Of a DNA stretch of 64,000 nucleotides, positions 6,959-13,343 are shown piece after piece (position 1 is the first letter of the stretch; each line of letters starts with the position of its first letter). A program made the position numbers and the translations under genes. The DNA is taken from positions 1-64,000 of the forward strand of contig NZ_FUYV01000007.1 in assembly GCF_900168165.1 (NCBI RefSeq), given 5' to 3'. The notes under the pieces are model-generated. The model was given only the letters and a program-made list of their open reading frames with translations, did no database searches and had not been told where the DNA came from. This DNA is from Alkalitalea saponilacus (lineage in GTDB: Bacteria > Bacteroidota > Bacteroidia > Bacteroidales > Marinilabiliaceae).

Positions 6959-9765
6959 TGCTGTAAATTGTTAAAGTAATAGAGTTTTTCAATCAGGAAG
7001 AGCACCTGGTAAGCCTTTAGTTTAGCTCCGTTATAACGACCATAATTCATTATATTAAAGGGATCCAGGACTACTCCAAATTCTTCCCTCACATCCCTAA
7101 GTCCAAAGATGCTATGCCCAAGCTCGTGGGCAATCGTAATGTCTTGATTAGTCGATTTAGTGGTTACTGTGGCAAAAGGATGCTCACCAATTCTTGGAAA
7201 ATTTAAATTTCTAATTGCATACCCATTTATGATTCTGCTTTCTTCGCCTACAATATCTTTACCAATTATAAAAAGGTAATAAGTATTAGACTTTCGATTT
7301 ATGCTATTATGAATTGACGATGTTGATACTCTACAAGTCCTATCAAGCTTGTCATCTTGGTTTAAGTTGTAGTCTAAACTAATCCTTTGAACATTACCAA
7401 TGTTCATATTAATGTTCACGCCTAAAGGGCTAAAAATCTTGTTAACTTCTGCTTCAATATCATTCCAAGACTTTCTATAAGTGGGGTAATCATCCTCCGT
7501 CGGGTGCTTTACTAAAACAATCTGAACATTGAAAGTATAAGATGGTATTGGCTTCACTGCTACCACATTTAACTTCCCTACCACCTCGCTTTCTGGGGTA
7601 CTGCGTGCTTCAACAAAGTAGTTCCCAGTTCTTGGGTACTGGTTGCCAAGTAACTGAATATTCAGAAAATCGTTATCGCTTAACTGAGCTTTGCCATTCC
7701 CCGTTAAAACAATATCTCTACAAGTATTGTGCCCATCAAACGTTAGACTAACCGTTTTTTCTTCTTTTTCACCAATAAAAACCCAAGGAACTCCCTGGCC
7801 CATAGGAGTTGAGAAAGATGGATATTGCTTGCTCTCTCCATTCAGTATTGCGCAATTAGGATCTGCTGGTGAAACTGTACAGTTATAATCTATTCCATAA
7901 TCGTAATCTATACTACCACCTTTTCTAAACTTCACGTGGGTAGGTGGTAAGCAACTTTGTTCTTTTGTTATTGTATAGGTGATTGGCGATCCAAGTTTTG
8001 GTACTATAGTGAGAGAATTCTCGTCCTTGGTAAAAGGATACTCCACCCATGAATTATCAAATTCAATATTTTCTCCATTCCACTCCACCTTCCTTATAAA
8101 GCTAAGTGCATCCGCAAAATCCGAAAAGTGCGCTCTAGGATTCCGCTCATAATAATAAAAGTCAACTCCCCTAATCTTAAGCTCTAGCGGGTTAATCCTT
8201 TCAATCGTGCGTTCTCGGTCTATTGGGTCTATCCTAAGGTCAATCTTGTCAGAACTTTCAGGGGTAGAGTTATAGAACACCTGTGGCATTAATGGGACAA
8301 ACCTAACAAAAGAGGGCAAATTGTTTCTGCTACTATAATCACACCATAATTTAAGAATTACCTCTTGACTTGAAAGGTCTAATTCAATAAATTCATTATC
8401 AATAAGTTCAATTTCTTCACCTTCATAATACTTCCATTTAGATCTTTGAGAATACCTAATTTCACCAGACCTGTTTAATACCCCACCTCTTAATTTCACT
8501 TTGAAAACTTCTTCAGTTGGAAAATAGTAAACAACCATTTCTTTCAAAAAATCAATTGATGAAGCACCTAAAGCTTCTCTATTATATATTTCATGCAGTT
8601 CTCCTTCTATTTCAATATAATGATCACCTGAAGAATAATACGCCCCTTCCTCCTCATCCTGACTCCACGCAAACAAAATCTTCTCCGGGTTATGAATCAA
8701 GTCCCATTGGTACTTCCATAGCTCCACACCGTCGGCGTAGTCCATGAGGTTGCGGGTTTGGTTTTGGGGCAAGTAGTGTTGGGCTTTGTCGCTAAAGGTG
8801 TGGCGCAGGTTAAAGGCACCATGCGCCAATTCGTGTGCCAGTAAATCCAAATCTCTTGTTTCAAAGTTAAAAATAAATCCGTAATTGCCCGCCAAAGGCA
8901 TAAATCCTTTTCGGTTGCTGGCCAAACTGGGTATGTCAACAAAAAACAGGTACATGGTGTTGTCATCGGCAGGGCGGTTGCGCTTGTAGGTGCGGATGAC
9001 CTTGTTCATGTCGGAAGTGTACTTGCTGAGCATGGCGGTGCCTTCCACTTTAAAGTCCTCCTCATTAATGCGGCCTACTTCTATGGCATCATCTACCCTC
9101 ACCTGCCAGTTTACAACGGCAGAGGAGTAAATCTCGTTCAAGCGTTTGCTTATGCTGCTGGTATTGGTATTGGCAGATGGAAAACCTGCCTGATTTACCG
9201 GAACCAGTACAACTTCTTTTATTTTGCGGTTATAAGTAACCAGACCAAGGGAACCGGCTTCAGTCAGCATCTCGTCGGTTACAGAGTCATTAACATGTAC
9301 CGTTGATGCCCGCGCCACTGTCAGCATCTCTTCTTCTCCGGCCATACCGCCGGTAATGAGTAACTCCAGCATGTTGTTTTGCCCCGGCCGCACGGGTGTA
9401 ATAATGCCACTCTCGCGAATCACCCTGAGACTGTCACGGCTACACAGGCCGGTGGGAATAATGTTAACCACATCGGTATTTCCGGCATCTATGGATTTCC
9501 ATGGAATATGATTCCCACCGCGGTCGCGCGTGAAGTATGCGTCAGGTTTAATGATGTTATTTCCATCATGGTCGAAACCAAACCTTTGAGTTGCAGAGGG
9601 TCGAAACTCTACCTGACAACCATAAACCCGGGATTGAGCCTGAGTGCGGATGTTCGAAGAGCTTCCGGGACTGGAAGTAGGAGCCTGAAAGACCTGTCCG
9701 GTTGCCTGGTCGGCAACGTAAACAGTTCCGGGAGTAATAACTCCCATGCTCGGCGAAGTTTGCAA
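6943..9765 (-). CDS. Double metallopeptidase (zincin) protein, polymorphic-toxin-like, 5'-truncated
   Basis: The 940-codon frame has no proper start: the first usable codons (TTG 9765, ATG 9747) lie in a REP-like palindrome, there is no signal peptide, and relatives are much longer, so the N-terminus was probably lost. Two zincin modules are visible. The first has HELAHGAFNLRHTF from residue 311 and a Met-turn-like NLMDY; it is nearly identical to the start of the protein at 13318-15024. The second is close to the C-terminus, HELGHSIFGLRD from residue 880 with FNIMNY after it. Both modules share the order LNxIY...YYLF...HExxH...N(L/I)M. The region between is beta-rich. I infer a conserved peptidase segment followed by a variable effector that is itself a peptidase. 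Gene 5972-6958 overlaps its end by 16 bases. Confidence 0.6.
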   Translation of the reverse strand: MQTSPSMGVITPGTVYVADQATGQVFQAPTSSPGSSSNIRTQAQSRVYGCQVEFRPSATQRFGFDHDGNNIIKPDAYFTRDRGGNHIPWKSIDAGNTDVVNIIPTGLCSRDSLRVIRESGIITPVRPGQNNMLELLITGGMAGEEEMLTVARASTVHVNDSVTDEMLTEAGSLGLVTYNRKIKEVVLVPVNQAGFPSANTNTSSISKRLNEIYSSAVVNWQVRVDDAIEVGRINEEDFKVEGTAMLSKYTSDMNKVIRTYKRNRPADDNTMYLFFVDIPSLASNRKGFMPLAGNYGFIFNFETRDLDLLAHELAHGAFNLRHTFSDKAQHYLPQNQTRNLMDYADGVELWKYQWDLIHNPEKILFAWSQDEEEGAYYSSGDHYIEIEGELHEIYNREALGASSIDFLKEMVVYYFPTEEVFKVKLRGGVLNRSGEIRYSQRSKWKYYEGEEIELIDNEFIELDLSSQEVILKLWCDYSSRNNLPSFVRFVPLMPQVFYNSTPESSDKIDLRIDPIDRERTIERINPLELKIRGVDFYYYERNPRAHFSDFADALSFIRKVEWNGENIEFDNSWVEYPFTKDENSLTIVPKLGSPITYTITKEQSCLPPTHVKFRKGGSIDYDYGIDYNCTVSPADPNCAILNGESKQYPSFSTPMGQGVPWVFIGEKEEKTVSLTFDGHNTCRDIVLTGNGKAQLSDNDFLNIQLLGNQYPRTGNYFVEARSTPESEVVGKLNVVAVKPIPSYTFNVQIVLVKHPTEDDYPTYRKSWNDIEAEVNKIFSPLGVNINMNIGNVQRISLDYNLNQDDKLDRTCRVSTSSIHNSINRKSNTYYLFIIGKDIVGEESRIINGYAIRNLNFPRIGEHPFATVTTKSTNQDITIAHELGHSIFGLRDVREEFGVVLDPFNIMNYGRYNGAKLKAYQVLFLIEKLYYFNNLQQWTEE

Positions 9766-9800
9766 CTTCGTCGTTTCAACATTTGTAGTCTCCTGACTAC
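9730..9800. repeat. REP-like hairpins at the RAYT remnant and the truncated metallopeptidase gene (copy B)
   Basis: Three palindromes follow each other: GGGAG-TAATAA-CTCCC (9730-9745), CGAAGTT-TGC-AACTTCG (9754-9770, perfect) and GTAGTC-TCCT-GACTAC (9785-9800... arms 9785-9790 and 9795-9800). The last two match the pair at 3373-3417. The 5' end of the metallopeptidase reading frame runs into this repeat, which marks the truncation point. Confidence 0.65.
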
Positions 9801-9802
9801 AC

Positions 9803-10316
9803 CTATCTAATTATCTTAGCTGGCAAAGTCAAAACATCAACCTTTAAATAATTACTTAACCCAGCATAATTACGGGCACTTGACTACAAATAATCTTCGG
9901 CATGTTAAACTATTTGCGCACGAACAGGATTATTATGGATATATTCGATTTTTTCAGCTATGAAATCGTTTGAATATAACAATACAGCATGATTCTCATG
10001 CGTCCAAACCTGATAGGAACTATTGCGCTTATGTTGTGATGCGGCTTTGCTAAAAACACTTAATAGCCATTCTCTTCTGCTCTCTGGTATTGAATTTATC
10101 GTTTCAATAGGTCTTTTACTTGTGAATTTCATGATATCTCGAATAGTGCCGCTCAAATCGCCAATGCTGCTATTGGCAATTAAATGAACATGGTTCGACA
10201 TTATGACATAAGCAAACAACTGAATGCCTTTATACTCCATAGCAAAACGAAAGCTATCCAGCACTATATCCCGGTAAACTGAACGTGAAAATATATCAGC
10301 CCAATATACTACCTGA
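9803..10316 (-). pseudogene. RAYT transposase (TnpA_REP type), degenerate but nearly whole
   Basis: From about 10316 the minus strand reads VVYWADIFSRSVYRDIVLDS, the metal-binding AYVIMSNHVHLI, the SRREWLL block, YQVWTHENH and EYIHNNPVRAQIV, then a TAA, HAEDYL, a TAG, and SSARNYAGLSNYLKVDVL to a stop at 9803. So the HUH-type motif (HVH) is intact, but two in-frame stops cut off the C-terminus and the first residues are missing. RAYTs are single-copy transposases thought to spread REP palindromes; the REP-like hairpins that follow (9730-9800) fit that. The longest intact piece is 9905-10264. Confidence 0.7.
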
Positions 10317-10329
10317 AACGAGCCATTAA

Positions 10330-10427
10330 TTATCCAACATTATATCAAAAACAGGACATCGCCATGAACCGGAAGCTATTGGCGAGTTCTATGCGATTAT
10401 TAAAAAACAAATGTTTGACGCATAAAA
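10330..10427 (+). other. Orphan coding scrap and mixed repeat region up to 10744
   Basis: On the plus strand KTGHRHEPEAIGEFYAIIKK-QMFDA-stop (to 10427) looks like the tail of a protein, but I do not recognise it and there is no start. From 10428 to 10744 I see no gene, only pieces of the island repeats: GCCGAGCG near 10567, and a stretch around 10600-10648 (ACGC-T8...GACTACGCCGAGCAGAG) that recurs at 12589-12625. Confidence 0.3.
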
Positions 10428-10674
10428 TGTGAAGTAGTGTAAACCGTTCTGTTCCTTTATTTGATAACCTTTGGACATTACTGATCTTTTTAATTTGAAG
10501 ATAACGAATTTACCATATATTTGATTGTGGTAATGGCAGATCTTGGTAAATCAAGCGCCATAGCCGAGCGACAAACTGCTAGTTATGATGCGATGTAGTC
10601 AACCAACGCTTTTTTTTACACACAAGACTACGCCGAGCAGAGGGCAGAGATAGTTGCAAACTACTGAAAAAAGA

Positions 10675-10697
10675 AAGCGTAGAAGCAATCTACGCTT
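10675..10697. terminator. Perfect hairpin downstream of toxin copy 2
   Basis: AAGCGTAGA and TCTACGCTT form a perfect 9-bp stem with a 5-base loop. It is 52 bases beyond the stop of the second toxin gene and could end its transcription, although no strong U-run follows on the minus strand. Confidence 0.35.
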
Positions 10698-10748
10698 AGC
10701 CCTTTCAATCTTTTATGCAATTATTTATAAACTACTATTTGCAGGGGA

Positions 10749-11042
10749 TTATTTGCGTTTCTTCCAGATTTTGGGGTTTCTACTGGTATGTTGGATAGCT
10801 AAAACATAGATGATTCCATTTTCAACTATAAAGAATATGCCAAAAGGGAAACGTTCTATTAAAGCCCTTTGAATATTTTTATAGACTACCTGAAAATGGC
10901 TTGGATTTCTTTGGATGGCATTAATTTTTGCATCTAAAGCCAGTAAAAACTCATTCCCTAAGCCTTCTCTTCTATCATTATACCAGATAGCTGCTTCAGT
11001 GGCATCTAATTCGGTAAAAGGCTTGATAATTAGCCTATGCAT
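10749..11042 (-). CDS. ParE/RelE-superfamily toxin (copy 2)
   Basis: This 97-residue toxin differs from the one at 3858-4151 by three residues (A10T, K24R and one V to I), all conservative, so it should have the same activity. The gene again starts inside the antitoxin stop (TGATG). The duplicated DNA covers the toxin, the antitoxin, the promoter and the following palindromic element (about 10745-11406 against 3850-4494), but the neighbours differ: higA here, hicB there. There is no CCGTT element directly at this stop. Confidence 0.85.
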   Translation of the reverse strand: MHRLIIKPFTELDATEAAIWYNDRREGLGNEFLLALDAKINAIQRNPSHFQVVYKNIQRALIERFPFGIFFIVENGIIYVLAIQHTSRNPKIWKKRK

Positions 11043-11248
11043 CAGAACTGACTTTTTATCCTGGCTTTAACTTCGTCCCAGATTGAGCCTTCCTCCGGGT
11101 TATTTTTATGGGCTTTAAGCCTTTCATCCAGTAATTGCTTGGTTTCTTCCGTTAATTCAACCTGTTCATCATTTTCAGCAATACTGTCCCAAATGGCTTC
11201 TACCATTAAAATACGCTCTGAAACGCTCATTTTTAATATGTCTTGCAT
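11042..11248 (-). CDS. Addiction-module antitoxin, ParD-like/TIGR02574 type (copy 2)
   Basis: The 68-residue protein (MQDILKMSVSERILMVEAIW...) is the second copy of the antitoxin at 4151-4357, with about nine differences along the protein (for instance S29N, S34T, E39D... in the middle part), more than the toxin shows. An ATG 12 bases upstream is followed one codon later by TAA, so translation has to begin at the ATG used here. The higher divergence of the antitoxin than of the toxin may mean the two pairs are drifting apart in specificity or are cross-protective; the sequence alone does not tell. Confidence 0.8.
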   Translation of the reverse strand: MQDILKMSVSERILMVEAIWDSIAENDEQVELTEETKQLLDERLKAHKNNPEEGSIWDEVKARIKSQF

Positions 11249-11264
11249 TATTTATGTCATACTA

Positions 11265-11272
11265 CAAATTTA
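11265..11272 (-). promoter_or_regulatory. Candidate -7 promoter box of toxin-antitoxin copy 2
   Basis: TAAATTTG on the minus strand, conserved in sequence and position with the box at 4374-4381 although neighbouring bases differ. Confidence 0.4.
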
Positions 11273-11319
11273 ACGATTTTTACCTGGTTTTAGTTCTATT
11301 TTAATGGATAAAATTTCCT

Positions 11320-11406
11320 CCGTTGACGTGCTTTTCTGATGACTGACGAGGACTGTTTATCCCGAAAAGCGGGAAACACCGATTTACCGGGCTTGTGTGG
11401 GGGGAT
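11320..11406. repeat. Palindromic spacer element CCGTT type (copy 7), between antitoxin copy 2 and HigA
   Basis: It matches the element at 4429-4494 but has an inserted hairpin (TCCCG-AAAAG-CGGGA). Its far end (TGTGTGGGGGGAT) touches the stop codon of higA at 11407. Confidence 0.65.
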
Positions 11407-11871
11407 TTAAATCATTGCAGTCCTTGAACCTGTGAAATATTCTTTTATAGATTCTATCTTCAAGAGTTTTTCTCTTTTTTCAGGGTCTAGTTTTACTTCT
11501 CTATTTCCATAAACTAAAGATTCTAATGGAATACCTAAGTATCTGTTCAATAGGGTTATCATTTTTAAAGTCAATGGGCGTTTTCCATGCAAAACTTCAG
11601 ACACCCTGGTTTTCCCTCCGAACAAAGGTGCTACATCAGCCTGTTTTAAATTCATCTGTTCCATTCTAAACTTGATGGCTTCAACCGGATTTGGCGCTGC
11701 CACCGGATAATGTTCTTGCTCGTATTTTTCAACAAGTAAAGACAATAGCTCCATTTCTTCACCTTCCGGACTGTCGGGTTCTATCGCATTTTCATTGCTG
11801 TTAATCAAAGTGTAAATGCGTTCACAAGCTTCGTTGTACTCTTGTTCTGTCTTTAATATTTTAGTTTTCAT
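11407..11871 (-). CDS. higA: HigA family HTH antitoxin
   Basis: The 154-residue protein has an acidic N-terminal part (residues 1-60, with YEQEHYPV) and an XRE-type helix-turn-helix at about 70-120 (IKFRMEQMNLKQADVAPLFG, then RVSEVLHGKRPLTLKMI). This is the layout of the longer HigA antitoxins that pair with the HigB toxin encoded upstream at 12154-12477. It should bind the toxin and repress the operon; the palindrome at 12496-12517 is a likely operator. Toxin comes first, as is normal for higBA, but the gap of 282 bases is unusually long and is filled with repeats. The stop touches a palindromic element. Confidence 0.8.
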   Translation of the reverse strand: MKTKILKTEQEYNEACERIYTLINSNENAIEPDSPEGEEMELLSLLVEKYEQEHYPVAAPNPVEAIKFRMEQMNLKQADVAPLFGGKTRVSEVLHGKRPLTLKMITLLNRYLGIPLESLVYGNREVKLDPEKREKLLKIESIKEYFTGSRTAMI

Positions 11872-11880
11872 TTGAAAATA

Positions 11881-12180
11881 ATTAGTTTAAATCATTGGCC
11901 AAATGTAACTTCCATGAGGTGGTATTTTCATCTTCTTGTTGTGAGTTTCGCACTCATGGGCGTTTCATCCGAAAATAATTTAGTTAATTCATTGGTATAA
12001 TGAAACTTCCATGAGATGTTGTTTTGGCTAAGGCCGATCATCGATTCATTTTCTTGTAGTGAGTTGCTCACTCATGGGCGTTTCATCCGTAAATAATTTT
12101 TATGAATATGGCCGGATGGAACTCGCATGATGAATTTTCATCCATATTTGTGGTTAACGAATCATGCTCGTTTCATAACT
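11881..12180. repeat. Three imperfect palindromic repeats in the higB-higA gap
   Basis: Three units follow each other: about 11881-11980, 11981-12096 and 12097-12180. Read on the plus strand each has ACTTCCATGAG or GGAACTCGCATG on its left and CTCATGGGCGTTTCAT or CATGCTCGTTTCAT on its right, which are imperfect complements, so each could fold into a long hairpin. Units 1 and 2 are the more similar. The third overlaps the end of higB, whose last residues (YETSMIR) are encoded by the repeat. A fourth unit is in the hicA-hicB gap. Confidence 0.65.
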
Positions 12181-12477
12181 TACTGTTTTTGCGTCTATCT
12201 TGTCGTATTCTTTATGCATTCCAAACCAAACGACAAAGACTATTTTTAACTTATATTCAATGTCAATAATCAGGCGATAATCATTGCCTTTAATATTGAA
12301 CACTACTCTTTTTGAACTTATTATACTGGCATTGCCATATTTTGCTTTTAGTTCTTTTGCATTGTTCCATGTAGAGAACCGAACTTCGTAAATCCAGGCT
12401 TTTACAGACTCTTCAGCCTGTTGATACTTGCTTTGCTTGCAATACTCGGTTAATGTTGATTCTTTTATTGTTCGCAT
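12154..12477 (-). CDS. higB: HigB family toxin (mRNA interferase)
   Basis: The 107-residue protein matches the HigB_toxin family along its length: MRTIKESTLTEYCKQ at the start, KAWIYEVRFSTWNNAKELKA, the core VVFNIKGNDYRLIIDIEYK and the ending GMHKEYDKIDAKTV. Toxins of this kind cut mRNA on the ribosome. The usual family ending is about DKIDAxTI; the extra residues after it come from a palindromic repeat that starts there. It precedes higA in the normal order. A perfect inverted repeat 19 bases upstream of the ATG is a likely autoregulatory operator. Confidence 0.85.
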   Translation of the reverse strand: MRTIKESTLTEYCKQSKYQQAEESVKAWIYEVRFSTWNNAKELKAKYGNASIISSKRVVFNIKGNDYRLIIDIEYKLKIVFVVWFGMHKEYDKIDAKTVSYETSMIR

Positions 12478-12495
12478 ACTCTACAAAGAAAACAA

Positions 12496-12517
12496 AAGTT
12501 ACCCTTATTGGTAACTT
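12496..12517. promoter_or_regulatory. Probable operator of higBA
   Basis: AAGTTACC-CTTATT-GGTAACTT is a perfect 8-bp inverted repeat with a 6-base centre, 19 bases upstream of the higB start. Its place and symmetry fit a binding site for the HTH antitoxin HigA. Confidence 0.55.
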
Positions 12518-12581
12518 AATTTGATTTTATCTTTTTGACATATCTATACTGTATGCAAACGTATCAAAAAGTCATTTCAAC

Positions 12582-12626
12582 TTAGTCACTACGCTTTTTT
12601 ATACAAAAGACTACGCCGAGCAGAGC
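12582..12626. repeat. Island repeat ending GACTACGCCGAGCAGAG
   Basis: The stretch TAGTCACTACGCTTTTTT... to GACTACGCCGAGCAGAG recurs, with a few changes, at about 10602-10648. Its end is the point where the open frame of the XRE remnant at 12644-12853 becomes recognisable, so it marks a rearrangement junction. Confidence 0.5.
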
Positions 12627-12853
12627 TACAAAAATTTGCCGTATTGTTTGATATGACCGTTGACCAAATACTGAACTTTGAAGGCGAACTACCTAAAGAA
12701 ATTTCTTTGGAAGACAAAACCGAAATGGAACAGTTTAAACTCATTCAGCAATTAGAAGAAGAAGATAAACAAACTGTTTTCAAAATCATCAACACAATGC
12801 TTACCAAATCTAAGTTTAAAGACTTCTTTAATATAAATATCGCGGCGTTGTAA
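12614..12853 (+). pseudogene. XRE-family HTH regulator, C-terminal half
   Basis: The plus-strand frame reads ELQKFAVLFDMTVDQILNFE, then GELPKEISLEDKTEMEQFK, and ends FKDFFNINIAAL. This is the second half of a common Bacteroidota XRE regulator: the end of the HTH (KFAVLFDMTVDQI) and the helical tail. The first HTH helices and the start are missing; the frame runs into the repeat at 12582-12626 instead. A TTG at 12644 is the first possible start but would leave no DNA-binding domain. The remnant at 5832-5915 is a shorter piece of a close relative. Confidence 0.6.
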
Positions 12854-12855
12854 AA

Positions 12856-12887
12856 CAACAACACGAATCGGAGATTCGCGCTAACGG
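12856..12887. repeat. Palindromic spacer element ending AACGG (copy 8)
   Basis: A short element, AACAACAACACGAATCGGAG then ATTCGCGCTAACGG, with CGAATC-GGA-GATTCG as a perfect inner hairpin. It follows one XRE tail and is directly followed by another. Confidence 0.6.
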
Positions 12888-12889
12888 AC

Positions 12890-13009
12890 AACGAGCTTCT
12901 TAATCTCTTTAATAGAACACAAGACTTACCGGATGACCAAAAGAAGACCGTTAAAGATTTACTTTCTGCTTTTTTGTTGAAATCTAATCTTAGGCAGCAA
13001 CTAATTTAA
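12890..13009 (+). pseudogene. Second XRE-type regulator, last 39 codons
   Basis: Directly after the AACGG end the plus strand encodes NELLNLFNRTQDLPDDQKKT, then VKDLLSAFLLKSNLRQQLI and a stop. This is the usual C-terminus of another XRE regulator type. A degenerate relative of the palindromic element (GAATCGCAGATTTACACTAAC) follows at about 13023-13043. No DNA-binding part remains. Confidence 0.5.
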
Positions 13010-13067
13010 AATCACTTTGCATGAATCGCAGATTTACACTAACAAATATAGGAACGCAAATTATTAT

Positions 13068-13343
13068 TTACTTTTCTTTCATGAATTTTTTATATGCCCA
13101 CCAAAAACAAAACAGTGCAATCAATATTAAAAACGACAACACCATTGATTTACCGCCAACATCATCTAATTGCCTCAATATTAACAGCCCTAATTTAGGT
13201 CCTTTCCCTCTTGGTAATTCTCTATTCTCTAGTAATAATTTCTCATAACTACTCTCTAAAAGAAAGGCAAGTACTAAGGCAACAAAACCCATGATTATAT
13301 TTAAATACCAAGAATCTTCAAAATTCCTTTTCATAAATTTCAT
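13068..13343 (-). CDS. Small two-helix membrane protein, candidate immunity partner
   Basis: The 91-residue protein has two membrane helices (about 13-31 and 68-84) joined by a basic and acidic loop with the motif LGLLILRQLDDVGGK. The ATG at 13343 (or the next at 13334) lies inside the end of the toxin-like gene 13318-15024, overlapping it by 26 (or 17) bases. The loop and second helix resemble the protein at 15182-15694 (LLRIIGVLGGKTFVYGFL), so these are probably paralogues. A small membrane protein overlapping the end of a variable effector is a good candidate for its immunity protein; this is inferred from position, not from a known family. Confidence 0.6.
   Translation of the reverse strand: MKFMKRNFEDSWYLNIIMGFVALVLAFLLESSYEKLLLENRELPRGKGPKLGLLILRQLDDVGGKSMVLSFLILIALFCFWWAYKKFMKEK

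Noticed and set aside
9379-9810. Plus-strand reading frame of 143 codons
   Set aside because: It lies opposite the metallopeptidase gene and REP-like hairpins and has no protein-like pattern.
11881-12180. CRISPR-like array in the higBA gap
   Set aside because: Only three imperfect units of about 85-115 bases, themselves palindromic over most of their length, with no uniform spacers and no cas gene.
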